Source: Bacteroidota bacterium (GTDB lineage Bacteria > Bacteroidota > Bacteroidia > Cytophagales > Cyclobacteriaceae). From it: a stretch of DNA of 64,000 bases. The stretch is from assembly GCA_023412765.1 (NCBI GenBank), contig JAEZBX010000062.1:42251-106250 (forward strand), given 5' to 3'. The position numbers and the translations under genes were made by a program. The notes beneath the pieces are model-generated. The model searched no databases. It had not been told where the DNA came from and saw only the letters and a program-made list of their open reading frames with translations. This document shows positions 18,609 through 26,191 of the stretch, in pieces (position 1 is the first letter of the stretch; each line of letters opens with the position of its first letter).

Positions 18609-18625
18609 CTGGCATAATGTTTTCT
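18609..18625 (+). promoter_or_regulatory. Sigma-54-like promoter for the YtxH-CsbD operon
   Basis: CTGGCATAATGTTTTCT matches the sigma-54 consensus YTGGCACGRNNNTTGCW at most informative positions, with TTTC instead of TTGC at -12. The predicted start of transcription would be near 18637, leaving a leader of about 40 bases. Confidence 0.45.
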
Positions 18626-18675
18626 CCATTTAGAAGCATCGCTAATTATTGAAACAAACTAAAACTCTAAAACTT

Positions 18676-18948
18676 ATGAATCTCACTAATGATCCCAAAA
18701 ACCTAATTGGAGGCTTTATAGCAGGGGCAGCCGTAGGTATCGCAATCGGAATGTTGCTGGCACCTAGCGAAGGAAGCAGAACGCGCCAAAAGCTTGTTGA
18801 CGGTTCAGTCAAACTAAAAGACAATTTGGTAGGAACGGTTAACGAATCGATCGATAAGCTCAAAGAACAATTTAACACGAAGATCGATCAGATGGCGAAA
18901 GAAGCTAAACAAAAGACCGACTATACAAGCGAGAAGATTAAAGTTTAA
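18676..18948 (+). CDS. YtxH domain protein
   Basis: A 90-residue protein. An N-terminal glycine-zipper-like membrane segment (about 10-31, IGGFIAGAAVGIAIGMLLAP) is followed by the family signature PSEGSRTRQKL and a charged helical C-terminus (KLKDNLVGTVNESIDKLKEQF). This is the YtxH (gas vesicle GvpP-like) family, linked to general stress in many bacteria. The ATG at 18676 is preferred over an in-frame ATG at 18649 because the family normally begins a few residues before the glycine-rich helix and because of the predicted leader. CsbD follows 33 bases downstream, giving a typical YtxH-CsbD stress operon. Confidence 0.88.
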   Translation: MNLTNDPKNLIGGFIAGAAVGIAIGMLLAPSEGSRTRQKLVDGSVKLKDNLVGTVNESIDKLKEQFNTKIDQMAKEAKQKTDYTSEKIKV

Positions 18949-18981
18949 TAGTCAATCAATTTAAATTAAAATTTAAAGTTT

Positions 18982-19167
18982 ATGAACAAGCTCACAACGA
19001 AAGGCACCTGGAATGAAATAAAAGGAAAGCTAAAACAAAAATACGGAGATCTCACTGATGATGACCTCACTTTTGCAGAAGGCAAAGAGGATGAATTGTA
19101 TGGTCGACTTCAAAAGAAGTTAGGCAAAACCAAAGAAGAAATCAGAGACGAGATCGAACGAATTTAA
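18982..19167 (+). CDS. CsbD family stress protein
   Basis: A 61-residue highly charged helical protein beginning MNKLTTKGTWNEIKGKLKQK, followed by YGDLTDDDLTFAEGKEDEL, the standard CsbD fold signature (KGxWNExKGKxKxxxGxLTDDDL). CsbD proteins are among the most strongly stress-induced small proteins known, with no defined activity. It is cotranscribed with the YtxH gene. A short hairpin (19197-19218) follows the stop codon. Confidence 0.93.
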   Translation: MNKLTTKGTWNEIKGKLKQKYGDLTDDDLTFAEGKEDELYGRLQKKLGKTKEEIRDEIERI

Positions 19168-19196
19168 TCAGAGCCTCTATGCAATTTATTTGACTA

Positions 19197-19218
19197 AGCG
19201 CCATCGAAAGATGGCGCT
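19197..19218 (+). terminator. Hairpin after csbD-like gene
   Basis: AGCGCCAT and ATGGCGCT form a perfect 8-base stem around CGAAAG, 29 bases after the CsbD stop. There is no clear T-run after it, so it may be a weak terminator or an RNA-protecting stem. Confidence 0.5.
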
Positions 19219-19290
19219 GTCAATATTGCAAGGTGGTGTTTAGGTAATGCTACCTGAATACTAAACAACTTTCAAACAAAATTATTCAAC

Positions 19291-19743
19291 ATGAAAACGC
19301 TTATAACGTCAGTGGCACTACTAACTGCTGTAGCCTTGACCCAATGTACACGCTCATCCGAGAACCGGCTCAGCGATACGCAGGAAGAAATTGTGAAAGA
19401 GATTAAAGATGAAAAGGCCGAGGTTGCTCAAGACCTTCGGAAACTTCGTGATGAAATAAATAATCAGCTGGATAAGGTATCCAAAGAGCTGGAAGAGGGT
19501 GAGATAGACGCCCGGAAAGATCTTGATGATCTAAAAAATCGTCTGACGCAACAAAGAGATAAAGTACAAACAGAATTAGATCAAATCTCGAACTCTTCAG
19601 ACGAGAAGTGGGATGATATCCAACAGTCTGCACGGAATACAGCTGCAGAGATAAAACTGGAATTTGAAAAACTTGGGGAACGCATAGATCTTTCTTTAAG
19701 AAATGATAATGATGGCGATTTGGACAACGACAACGACAAATAG
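19291..19743 (+). CDS. Exported coiled-coil protein of unknown function
   Basis: A 150-residue protein with an N-terminal signal sequence (MKTLITSVALLTAVALTQC) and then a continuous charged heptad-type helix (about 35-135), ending in an acidic Asp/Asn tail DNDGDLDNDNDK. The cysteine at residue 19 could be lipidated, but the -1 residue is Gln instead of the usual Gly/Ala/Ser, so lipoprotein status is uncertain. The next gene, a glycine-zipper OmpA lipoprotein, starts four bases after its stop codon, so the two are probably cotranscribed envelope stress proteins. The family is not recognised. Confidence 0.75.
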   Translation: MKTLITSVALLTAVALTQCTRSSENRLSDTQEEIVKEIKDEKAEVAQDLRKLRDEINNQLDKVSKELEEGEIDARKDLDDLKNRLTQQRDKVQTELDQISNSSDEKWDDIQQSARNTAAEIKLEFEKLGERIDLSLRNDNDGDLDNDNDK

Positions 19744-19747
19744 ATTT

Positions 19748-20434
19748 ATGAAAACGGGAATTATAAAAAATATTCTGACACTAGCGGTGATCCTCGCACT
19801 AGTCTTTCCAATGCTTGTAGGATGTAACGCAAGTAAAACAACCAAAGGCGGAGCTATCGGTGCGGGCGTTGGTGGTGCCATCGGTGGCGCTATCGGTCAC
19901 CGCTCTGATAATACTGTGGTCGGTGCAATAATCGGTGCTACCGTTGGTGGTGCTGCCGGTGCTTTGATCGGTCGACATATGGATAAGCAAGCTGAGGAGC
20001 TCAGGCGTGACTTAGAGGGTGCAACTGTGGAGCGTGTAGGAGAAGGGATACTTATAACTTTTGAGTCAGGGCTGGTATTTGATTTCGATTCGTACAACCT
20101 GCGGGAGGATACAAAAACTAATTTGACGAAACTTTCCGGGACATTACAGAAATATGATGACACCAATATTCTCATCGAGGGGCACACCGACGCAACTGGT
20201 GATGAATCGTATAATCAAAAATTATCCGAAAACCGGGCAGCGGCCGTAGAGAAGTTTTTGGAAACGCAGGGTGTTGCTGATCCACGCATTACTACAAAAG
20301 GATATGGTGAAAGTCAACCACTGGATTCTAATGATAGTGAAGCCGGGAAACAAAAGAATAGACGAGTTGAAGTGGCAATTTATGCTAATAAGGAAATGAA
20401 AAGGGCAGCTAAAAATGGGGAGTTGGGACAGTGA
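19748..20434 (+). CDS. Glycine-zipper OmpA-family lipoprotein
   Basis: A 228-residue protein. The lipoprotein signal ends in MLVGC; then comes a glycine-zipper segment (about 35-75) made of repeated GGAIGAGVGGAIGGAIG-type units that resembles outer-membrane-inserting glycine zippers (YMGG/SlyB-like). The C-terminal OmpA domain (about 115-220) has the peptidoglycan-binding residues in ILIEGHTDATGDE and NQKLSENRAAAVE. It is probably anchored in the outer membrane and tied to the cell wall. The ATG at 19748 is chosen over an upstream in-frame ATG at 19703 because the signal peptide begins there and it avoids overlap with the previous gene. Confidence 0.9.
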   Translation: MKTGIIKNILTLAVILALVFPMLVGCNASKTTKGGAIGAGVGGAIGGAIGHRSDNTVVGAIIGATVGGAAGALIGRHMDKQAEELRRDLEGATVERVGEGILITFESGLVFDFDSYNLREDTKTNLTKLSGTLQKYDDTNILIEGHTDATGDESYNQKLSENRAAAVEKFLETQGVADPRITTKGYGESQPLDSNDSEAGKQKNRRVEVAIYANKEMKRAAKNGELGQ

Positions 20435-20485
20435 CGCTTAAAGTCCACAAATGTGTTGTGTTAGTTGCATAGTAGTTAAACAAGT

Positions 20486-20511
20486 GTTGCCGTTATTCTA
20501 TTAACGGCAAC
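20486..20511 (+). terminator. Perfect 10-base inverted repeat after the OmpA gene
   Basis: GTTGCCGTTA and TAACGGCAAC form a perfect 10-base stem with the loop TTCTAT, 51 bases after the OmpA stop codon. No T-run follows, so termination is only one possibility; a protein-binding palindrome is another. Confidence 0.45.
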
Positions 20512-20652
20512 CTCGTTAGAAGGATCTCTTAATTCGCTTGCATTCTCCAATATCTCCTGATTTATAGTATTCCACTTTCTTTCAAAACGCAGTAATGTAG
20601 GGCATGCGTTGTTTGCCCATTTGTTGATAGCAATTCTTTCGTGTCACATAAA

Positions 20653-20668
20653 TGGCATAACATTTAGT
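20653..20668 (+). promoter_or_regulatory. Sigma-54-like element before the stress flavin-binding gene
   Basis: TGGCATAACATTTAGT has the same TGGCATAA half as the element before the YtxH gene. It ends 80 bases before the ATG at 20749, or 47 before an alternative GTG at 20716. Confidence 0.35.
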
Positions 20669-20748
20669 GCAATTTCAGTGAGCTAAGGCGCATATGGTAC
20701 AAATATGTATGATACGTGAAAGCTGAAAGATTAATTAATGAAAAATTT

Positions 20749-21234
20749 ATGGAACCGAATCAGATAGAAAAGATCAAAGAGCTCGTTAGCCGCTCGAGGG
20801 TTTGTATGCTGGGTACATCGGAAGATGGATTTATGAAATTTCGTCCAATGTCACATGTAGATATTGACGACGATGGAAGGATATGGTTTTTTACGTCAAA
20901 GGATTCGTGGAAAGCGGAAGACATTCAGCGAGACCCTACGGTTCAGCTTATATACCTAAACGAAAGTGACAGTATTTACCTTACCATGGAGGGGTTGGCA
21001 CATCTTGAATTCGACCCTCATCGAATGAAAGAATTATTCAATCCTTTTGTTAAGGCGTGGTTCCCAAAAGGATTGAAGGATCCAACGCTTGCATTGCTTG
21101 CCGTTCGGCCCATCGGTATCGAATATTGGGCAAACGATGACAGCAAAATTTTAACCTATATCAAAATGCTTTCCTCGGCTGTGATCGGAACGCAACCATC
21201 CGTCGGAGAGCACGATAGAATGACACTGAAGTAA
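20749..21234 (+). CDS. General stress protein, pyridoxamine 5'-phosphate oxidase-like
   Basis: A 161-residue split-barrel flavin-binding protein. The motif CMLGTSEDGFMKFRPM (about 22-37), then IWFFTSKDSWKAEDI and PTVQLIYLNES, matches the general stress protein 26 / PF16242 group, which binds FMN or F420 but usually lacks pyridoxamine oxidase activity. The ATG at 20749 begins the conserved helix; a GTG at 20716 would add 11 residues and remains possible. The SDR gene follows after one base, so the two form an operon of oxidative or osmotic stress enzymes. Confidence 0.85.
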   Translation: MEPNQIEKIKELVSRSRVCMLGTSEDGFMKFRPMSHVDIDDDGRIWFFTSKDSWKAEDIQRDPTVQLIYLNESDSIYLTMEGLAHLEFDPHRMKELFNPFVKAWFPKGLKDPTLALLAVRPIGIEYWANDDSKILTYIKMLSSAVIGTQPSVGEHDRMTLK

Positions 21235-21235
21235 T

Positions 21236-22099
21236 ATGCAGAAATCTAGCCCCAAAAGAAAATTAAGACCTTCCCAGGTTGTAAGATCAACCCAGGGGAA
21301 GGAAGCGAAGATGCGTCCTGAGCCGGTCTATGAAAAAGAAAAAAAATATCAGCGGCTGGAAGGTAAGGTGGCGATAATAACGGGCGGTGACAGCGGCATA
21401 GGCCGAGCTGTTGCGATAGCGTTTGTGAAGGAAGGCGCTCAAGTGTGTATCGCTTATCATAAAGACCATCGCGATGCGAAAGATACGGCCAAAAGGATTA
21501 AAGAACTAGGTGGTGAATGCTTGTTAATTGCTGGCGATATTAGCGACGAAGCTCATTGCAAAAAAATTGTGAGGACCGTAATAAGTGAGTGGGGCAAGAT
21601 AGATATCCTTATTAATAACGCAGCTATTCAGGCTCCACAAAAAAAGTTGTCTCAAATCACCACACGCCAGTTTACAAAAACATTTGAGGTAAATGTCTTT
21701 TCTCAATTCTATTTGATTAAAGCTGCTGAGAAACACCTCCGTAAGGGTGCTGCAATTATCAATACCACTTCCGTTACGGCCTATCGCGGGAGCTCACATC
21801 TTATTGATTATTCCGCCACCAAGGGAGCAATAGTATCAATGGTCCGATCGCTTGCAGCGTATTTCGCTGACAAGGGAATAAGAGTTAACGGGGTAGCACC
21901 GGGCCCGGTGTGGACGCCTTTGATTCCAAGTACTTTTAGCGGGAAACACGTTGCAACTTTTGGATCAGATACACCCCTAAAGCGAGCAGCCGACCCTGTT
22001 GAAATTGCCTATGCCTACGTGTTCCTTGCAAGTGATGAGGCATCATATATCACTGGGCAGATTCTACATCCGAACGGAGGTGAAATCGTTAACGCATGA
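21236..22099 (+). CDS. SDR family oxidoreductase, YghA/YdaD type
   Basis: A 287-residue short-chain dehydrogenase. An N-terminal extension of about 43 residues precedes the Rossmann fold; the cofactor motif TGGDSGIG lies at about 49-56 and NNAA lies further along. The active site has Ser in INTTSVTAYRG and YSATK. The extension and the sequence KVAIITGGDSGIGRAVAIAFVKEGA are typical of the 'glucose/ribitol dehydrogenase-like' general stress SDRs (YghA, YdaD, GsiB-associated). The substrate is unknown. It is cotranscribed with the flavin-binding stress protein just upstream. Confidence 0.9.
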   Translation: MQKSSPKRKLRPSQVVRSTQGKEAKMRPEPVYEKEKKYQRLEGKVAIITGGDSGIGRAVAIAFVKEGAQVCIAYHKDHRDAKDTAKRIKELGGECLLIAGDISDEAHCKKIVRTVISEWGKIDILINNAAIQAPQKKLSQITTRQFTKTFEVNVFSQFYLIKAAEKHLRKGAAIINTTSVTAYRGSSHLIDYSATKGAIVSMVRSLAAYFADKGIRVNGVAPGPVWTPLIPSTFSGKHVATFGSDTPLKRAADPVEIAYAYVFLASDEASYITGQILHPNGGEIVNA

Positions 22100-22178
22100 T
22101 GGGTAGCACTATGCTCAGATGTAGAAAATTCACCTCAGAGATTAAAGCCTTTTGCTTGTTTTTTATAGAACGTAGCGC

Positions 22179-22194
22179 TGGTATGTTTTTGGTC
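22179..22194 (+). promoter_or_regulatory. Sigma-54-like element before the YciF-like gene
   Basis: TGGTATGTTTTTGGTC has a -24-like half; the -12-like TTGG is shifted by one base relative to consensus. It ends 46 bases before the ATG at 22241. Confidence 0.3.
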
Positions 22195-22240
22195 ATGCGT
22201 CCACTTACCAAATGTATTGTTAACCATTAAATAAAAAAAG

Positions 22241-22810
22241 ATGAAAACTAAATCAGCCTCATCCACGACCAGTGCATCAAAGACTGCAAAAAGCCGTAGT
22301 TCAAAAAATAAGGAAACACTTGAGGATATTTTCGAAGCTACTTTGAAGGATATCTATTGGGCAGAAAAACACCTTTCAAAAGCACTCGGTAAACTATCAA
22401 AGGCAGCTTACAATGAAGAATTGAAAGACGCATTCGACACTCATCAGCAAGAGACGGACGCTCAAATTGAAAAAGTAGAAAAGTGCTTCGAGCTGCTTGG
22501 GAAAAAGGCAGTTGCTAAAAAATGTGAAGCTATGGAAGGACTTATCAAAGAAGGTGAGGAGCAAATTGAAGAATATGAAGAAGGACATGCCCGCGATGCT
22601 GCTTTGATTGGTGCCGCTCAGAAGGTTGAGCACTATGAAATTTCTGCTTATGGAACACTGCGCACCATGGCCAACGTACTGGGTATGACTCAATGCGCGG
22701 AAATACTTGAAGAAATTAAAGACGAAGAAGCAGAGACTGATGTCAAGCTTACCGAACTTGCTGAAAAAATTAATCTGCTCGCTTGCGAAGTAGATGAAGA
22801 AGAAGCTTGA
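22241..22810 (+). CDS. YciF-like ferritin-fold protein (DUF892)
   Basis: A 189-residue protein with a Ser/Lys/Ala-rich N-terminal tail (about 1-25) followed by a four-helix ferritin-like domain. The DUF892 signature is LEDIFEATLKDIYWAEKHL, with metal-ligand-type residues in HQQETDAQ and QKVEHYEISAYGTL. YciE/YciF-like proteins are stress-induced and form diiron-type dimers. The basic tail resembles that of DNA-contacting Dps-like proteins (inference). A strong terminator follows 23 bases after the stop codon, so the gene is probably transcribed alone. Confidence 0.9.
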   Translation: MKTKSASSTTSASKTAKSRSSKNKETLEDIFEATLKDIYWAEKHLSKALGKLSKAAYNEELKDAFDTHQQETDAQIEKVEKCFELLGKKAVAKKCEAMEGLIKEGEEQIEEYEEGHARDAALIGAAQKVEHYEISAYGTLRTMANVLGMTQCAEILEEIKDEEAETDVKLTELAEKINLLACEVDEEEA

Positions 22811-22833
22811 TGTAATACCTATACCTGCCAAGG

Positions 22834-22860
22834 AAGCCACTCATAACGGGTGGCTTTTTT
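22834..22860 (+). terminator. Rho-independent terminator after the YciF-like gene
   Basis: AAGCCACTC and GGGTGGCTT pair into a nine-base stem (one G-T pair) with a five-base loop, followed by TTTTT. This is a classical intrinsic terminator. Confidence 0.9.
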
Positions 22861-22991
22861 TATGTTGTTGCATCGATAAACTTTTTTTGTGTCGGAACAT
22901 GATGTAGACAATTGCACCAACGGCCAAATCTTGTGGTAGTGATTCTACATTTCCACGCCTTTTTTGTGTAGAAAGCAGCGGTTTTAAAGTT

Positions 22992-23007
22992 TGGCAGGAT
23001 TTTTAAA
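22992..23007 (+). promoter_or_regulatory. Sigma-54-like element before the 117-aa stress gene
   Basis: TGGCAGGATTTTTAAA has a good -24-like half (TTGGCA including the preceding T) but no GC in the -12 half. It ends 22 bases before the start codon at 23030. Confidence 0.25.
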
Positions 23008-23029
23008 ACAGTATTGAAAAAAGAATTTT

Positions 23030-23383
23030 ATGAAAGCAACCGTGAACGACCGCGACGAATTCGATTCAACTGAAAAGATGCCGACACTATCTGAAAAGAT
23101 AAACTACGCTCTCAAACAGGGATATACTGAAAACTTCAAAATCACCAGCCGTGGCCTTACGGATGAGATGGAAAGTAAGTACTATCCTGCTGCTGATATC
23201 CATATTCCCAACTTTCACCGGTTCGAGGGGTACTCAGATCCGCAAGACAATTCAATCCTATATTGGATCGAAACGATCGATGGTAGAAAGGGCATTCTGG
23301 TCGATGCCTATGGCGCATATGCCGATGTAAAAATCAACAATTTCATACGTGAGGTAGAAGATATCCAAAAAACAAAAAAATAG
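23030..23383 (+). CDS. Conserved small protein, often mislabelled phosphoribosylpyrophosphate synthetase
   Basis: A 117-residue soluble protein. The central segments LSEKINYALKQGYTENF, then FHRFEGYSDPQDNSILYWIE and KGILVDAYGAYAD, match a small Bacteroidota family that databases sometimes call 'phosphoribosylpyrophosphate synthetase'. It is far too short for that enzyme and lacks its PRPP-binding loop. The function is unknown. Its place among DUF892, YtxH and topoisomerase IB genes and its upstream TGGCAGGA element suggest a stress role. Confidence 0.8.
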   Translation: MKATVNDRDEFDSTEKMPTLSEKINYALKQGYTENFKITSRGLTDEMESKYYPAADIHIPNFHRFEGYSDPQDNSILYWIETIDGRKGILVDAYGAYADVKINNFIREVEDIQKTKK

Positions 23384-23658
23384 GATCGTCGCAAAAGAAC
23401 CAAAAACCACTGTTAACGCCCCCTACATATGTTTTCCGCTGTAAAGTTGGCCTCTCGCAAGTTGCGCTCAGCAGGTACTCCCCAAGAATTTCCCGTTGTC
23501 ACATTTAACCAGTTATGTTATAGTTATCTCAACAATGATTGGGTTATGGTGATCTCCTCTTGCTTCACTTTAGCGACCTCGATGTTTGCGATATTGGTTT
23601 CATTTAATAATAACCTTAATATTAAGTGTTAACATTTATTCAATAGATCCGAAACCCT

Positions 23659-24726
23659 GTGCAAATAACCCGTATTGAGTCGATCAGAATGCATCGGAAT
23701 TATAAGCGCACGGCTGCGATTGCAAGCCTGGAATACGTCACTGACGGAAGTCCGGGTATTCTGCGCGAGAAGCATGGTACAGGTTTTAGGTACATCTATA
23801 ATGGTGTAGCTGTTAAAGACAAGGATATTCTTCTTCGGATAAAAAAGCTGGTTATTCCACCCGCATGGACGCGCGTTTGGATTTGTCCTAACATCAACGG
23901 CCATATACAGGTTACCGGGTACGATATCAAAAATCGTAAGCAGTACAAATATCATCCTAACTGGAACGCTGTACGCAATCAAACCAAATTCCATAGACTT
24001 TATGAATTTGGTAAAGTGCTCCCGCAAATGAGGAAAAAAATGGAGGATGATATATCGCATTCCAATCTCTCGAAGGAAAAGGTGTTAGCTACCGTAGTGA
24101 GCCTTATGGAGCGAACTTTTATTCGAATCGGAAACAGTGAATATGAAAAGCTGTATGGATCGTACGGCCTTACTACCTTAAAGGACGGCCACGTTGATAT
24201 TAATGGAGCTACCCTTAAATTTTCTTTTAAAGGTAAAAAAGGCGTTTATCACTCAGTTACTTTGAAAAATAAACGTCTGGCAAAAATCGTTCAGGCCTGC
24301 AAAGACATTCCTGGAAAGGAGTTGTTTCAATATATTGATGAAAATGGAGTCAGAAATACCATAGACTCCGGTATGATCAACAATTACATTCGCGAAGCAA
24401 CGGGAAAAGATTTCTCAGCAAAGGATTTTCGTACCTGGGCTGGAACATTATCAATACTCAGCTCTTTTAAGGCTTTGGGGAAAGCCCAAACCCAGACTGA
24501 AAAAAAGAGAAACATTGTGTCAGCATTAGATGAGGTGAGCTCAAAACTTGGTAATACCCGCACAATTTGTAAAAAGTACTATGTACACCCGGAGATCATT
24601 CGGCTGTATGAAGAAGATAATCTCCAGCGCTACCTAAAGGAACTTGAGTCAATAGAGAGACCTGATGATCATAGCGATCTTACGCAGGAAGAAAAGGTTC
24701 TAATGAAAATATTGAGGCGAATCTAA
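23659..24726 (+). CDS. Type IB DNA topoisomerase
   Basis: A 355-residue bacterial (poxvirus-like) topoisomerase IB. The N-terminal domain begins with YVTDGSPGILREKHGTGFRY and IPPAWTRVWICPNINGHIQVTG in two separate stretches. The catalytic domain carries the expected basic residues in IRIGNSEYEKLYGSYGLTTL, KDFRTWAGT, and the active tyrosine in CKKYYVHPEI near residue 304. It relaxes supercoils through a 3'-phosphotyrosyl intermediate. The start is a GTG at 23659; an ATG at 23689 would also retain the whole conserved region. Such genes often travel with stress genes in soil Bacteroidota. Confidence 0.9.
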   Translation: MQITRIESIRMHRNYKRTAAIASLEYVTDGSPGILREKHGTGFRYIYNGVAVKDKDILLRIKKLVIPPAWTRVWICPNINGHIQVTGYDIKNRKQYKYHPNWNAVRNQTKFHRLYEFGKVLPQMRKKMEDDISHSNLSKEKVLATVVSLMERTFIRIGNSEYEKLYGSYGLTTLKDGHVDINGATLKFSFKGKKGVYHSVTLKNKRLAKIVQACKDIPGKELFQYIDENGVRNTIDSGMINNYIREATGKDFSAKDFRTWAGTLSILSSFKALGKAQTQTEKKRNIVSALDEVSSKLGNTRTICKKYYVHPEIIRLYEEDNLQRYLKELESIERPDDHSDLTQEEKVLMKILRRI

Positions 24727-24778
24727 CCCTCAATACACTCGCATAGAAATTGCACCCCATCTGGCAAACAATCACGCC

Positions 24779-25294
24779 ATGAAAAAGAAAAACAATGGGG
24801 CTAATAGAAAGGGTTCTAATATTCCCAGTAAAAGGACTCCACACAGCAAATCAACAATTTTCGACAGAATCTCATCTACTGTTACCAGAATGGCAGGACG
24901 GCCAGTGACATCTATCCTAGCATTCACATTGATTATTATTTGGGCAATCTGCGGACCGTTTTTCGATTACTCAGATACCTGGCAGCTAATCATTAACACA
25001 GGGACCACGATAATTACATTTCTGATGGTGTTTATCATTCAGCAATCGCAGAACAAGGATACTCTTGCTGTACAATTAAAACTCAATGAGTTGATTGCTT
25101 GTCAGGAATTGGCGAGCAACAGGTTAATCGACATTGAAGATTTAACTGAAGAGGAGTTGATGGTATTGAAGAAGTTCTACATCAAATTGTCTGACCTTGC
25201 AGAGAAAGAAAATGATCTCCATAGTTCCCACTCCCTCGACGAAGCGAGCGAATATCATAGCCGTAAGAAGAAGCTGACTCATCCTAAATCGTAG
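24779..25294 (+). CDS. Low-affinity iron permease family membrane protein
   Basis: A 171-residue protein with a basic N-terminal tail, two transmembrane helices (about 42-60 and 68-86) and a helical cytoplasmic C-terminus. The block YSDTWQLIINTGTTIITF followed by LMVFIIQQSQNKDT is the signature of the low-affinity iron permease family (PF04120). Bacterial members are small and their transport role is not proven. It lies 52 bases after the topoisomerase gene on the same strand. Confidence 0.85.
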   Translation: MKKKNNGANRKGSNIPSKRTPHSKSTIFDRISSTVTRMAGRPVTSILAFTLIIIWAICGPFFDYSDTWQLIINTGTTIITFLMVFIIQQSQNKDTLAVQLKLNELIACQELASNRLIDIEDLTEEELMVLKKFYIKLSDLAEKENDLHSSHSLDEASEYHSRKKKLTHPKS

Positions 25295-25393
25295 AATGTT
25301 GTCCCTAAGCCAGGTGTGTAGACATTTCCACATAAGAGTTTCCTTCAGCATGATACGGTAGCTTTTTTACGCATAGCATATACGCGGAAGAGA

Positions 25394-25409
25394 TGGCACG
25401 TAATTTCTA
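25394..25409 (+). promoter_or_regulatory. Sigma-54-like element before the mla operon
   Basis: TGGCACGTAATTTCTA carries a perfect TGGCACG -24 half and TTCT in place of TTGC. It ends 26 bases before the mlaE start. Confidence 0.35.
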
Positions 25410-25435
25410 TAAGGCTAATGGAAATTTAAATATTA

Positions 25436-26191
25436 ATGAGCCTTAAGAACTTTCTTACGAACGTTGCCGACATCTATAGATTTATCCGACGGTTCTTGAA
25501 GGAAGCTTTGTTTCCGCCATATGAAGGGAGGGAGATCCTGCGACAATGTTTCTCAATGGGAAATAAGTCATGGTTTCTTATAACCTTTACAGCATTCATC
25601 GCGGGAATTGTATTTACCAAACAATCGACCCCATCACTACAGTCTTTCGGAGCGGAATCCTGGCTGCCGTCCCTTGTATCACAGGCGGTAATAAGATCGC
25701 TCGGACCATTGATCACCGGGCTCATCTGCGCTGGTAAGCTTGGTTCAAACATCGGCGCAGAATTGGGAAGTATGCAGGTTTCTGAACAGATAGATGCCAT
25801 GGAGGTGTCGGGTACAAGGCCATTCTCATACCTGGTTGTCACGCGAGTAGTAGCCACCACGTTGATGGTTCCTATCCTAGTAGTTTACACCGACATCGTC
25901 GGGCTTTTAGGATCGTTCTTTATGGTCAATATGATAAATAAATCCAGCTTCCTATTGTACTTCACGGAAGTTGCAGAATCCATTACTTACTTAGACATCT
26001 TTTCTTCCTTAATAAAATCTGCATTCTTCGGATTCGCAATTGGTATCATTGGCTGTTATGCCGGATACCATTCAGACAAGGGTACCACCGGCGTCGGCAA
26101 AGCGGCCAATATCGCGGTCGTTGCGTCGATGATTTCCATTTTTATTCTTGATTTAGTTTCGCTTCAGGTGATAAATCTTTTCAGACGATGA
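25436..26191 (+). CDS. mlaE: MlaE-type ABC transporter permease
   Basis: A 251-residue integral membrane protein of the MlaE family, with about five hydrophobic segments and the conserved loop GKLGSNIGAELGSMQVSEQI followed by DAMEVSG that contacts the ATPase. With MlaF and the MCE protein MlaD it forms an inner-membrane complex that moves phospholipids between inner and outer membranes. The stop codon overlaps the start of mlaF (ATGA), and mlaD follows. The operon order mlaE-mlaF-mlaD-terC, without mlaB or mlaC, is the usual arrangement in Bacteroidota. Confidence 0.92.
   Translation: MSLKNFLTNVADIYRFIRRFLKEALFPPYEGREILRQCFSMGNKSWFLITFTAFIAGIVFTKQSTPSLQSFGAESWLPSLVSQAVIRSLGPLITGLICAGKLGSNIGAELGSMQVSEQIDAMEVSGTRPFSYLVVTRVVATTLMVPILVVYTDIVGLLGSFFMVNMINKSSFLLYFTEVAESITYLDIFSSLIKSAFFGFAIGIIGCYAGYHSDKGTTGVGKAANIAVVASMISIFILDLVSLQVINLFRR

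Larger units (their letters stand above)
18336..18675. promoter_or_regulatory. Divergent intergenic region between stress operons
   Basis: 340 bases without a supported gene. It contains the leftward element TGGTATGAGATTCATA (18367-18382) for the DUF2267 gene and the rightward element CTGGCATAATGTTTTCT (18609-18625) for the YtxH gene. GTGGA/TCCAC arms at 18434-18449 and GATTG/CAATC arms around a CACGTG core near 18549-18570 are possible operator sites. A 78-codon leftward open frame here has no protein-like character. Confidence 0.45.
20435..20748. other. Intergenic region with a perfect inverted repeat
   Basis: About 310 bases without a supported gene. It holds the hairpin at 20486-20511 and, near its right end, the element TGGCATAACATTTAGT (20653-20668) before the pyridoxamine-phosphate-oxidase-like gene. 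Nothing else recognisable. Confidence 0.5.

Noticed and set aside
19703..19747. An upstream extension of the OmpA lipoprotein
   Set aside because: The signal peptide begins at the ATG at 19748; the extension overlaps the previous gene and has low complexity.
23429..23632. A 67-codon rightward frame before the topoisomerase gene
   Set aside because: No family features and no ribosome site; it lies in a normal intergenic leader.
25394..25409. Treating the TGGCACG sites as proven sigma-54 promoters
   Set aside because: Most lack the GC of the -12 box, so they are reported only as candidate elements pending transcript-start data.
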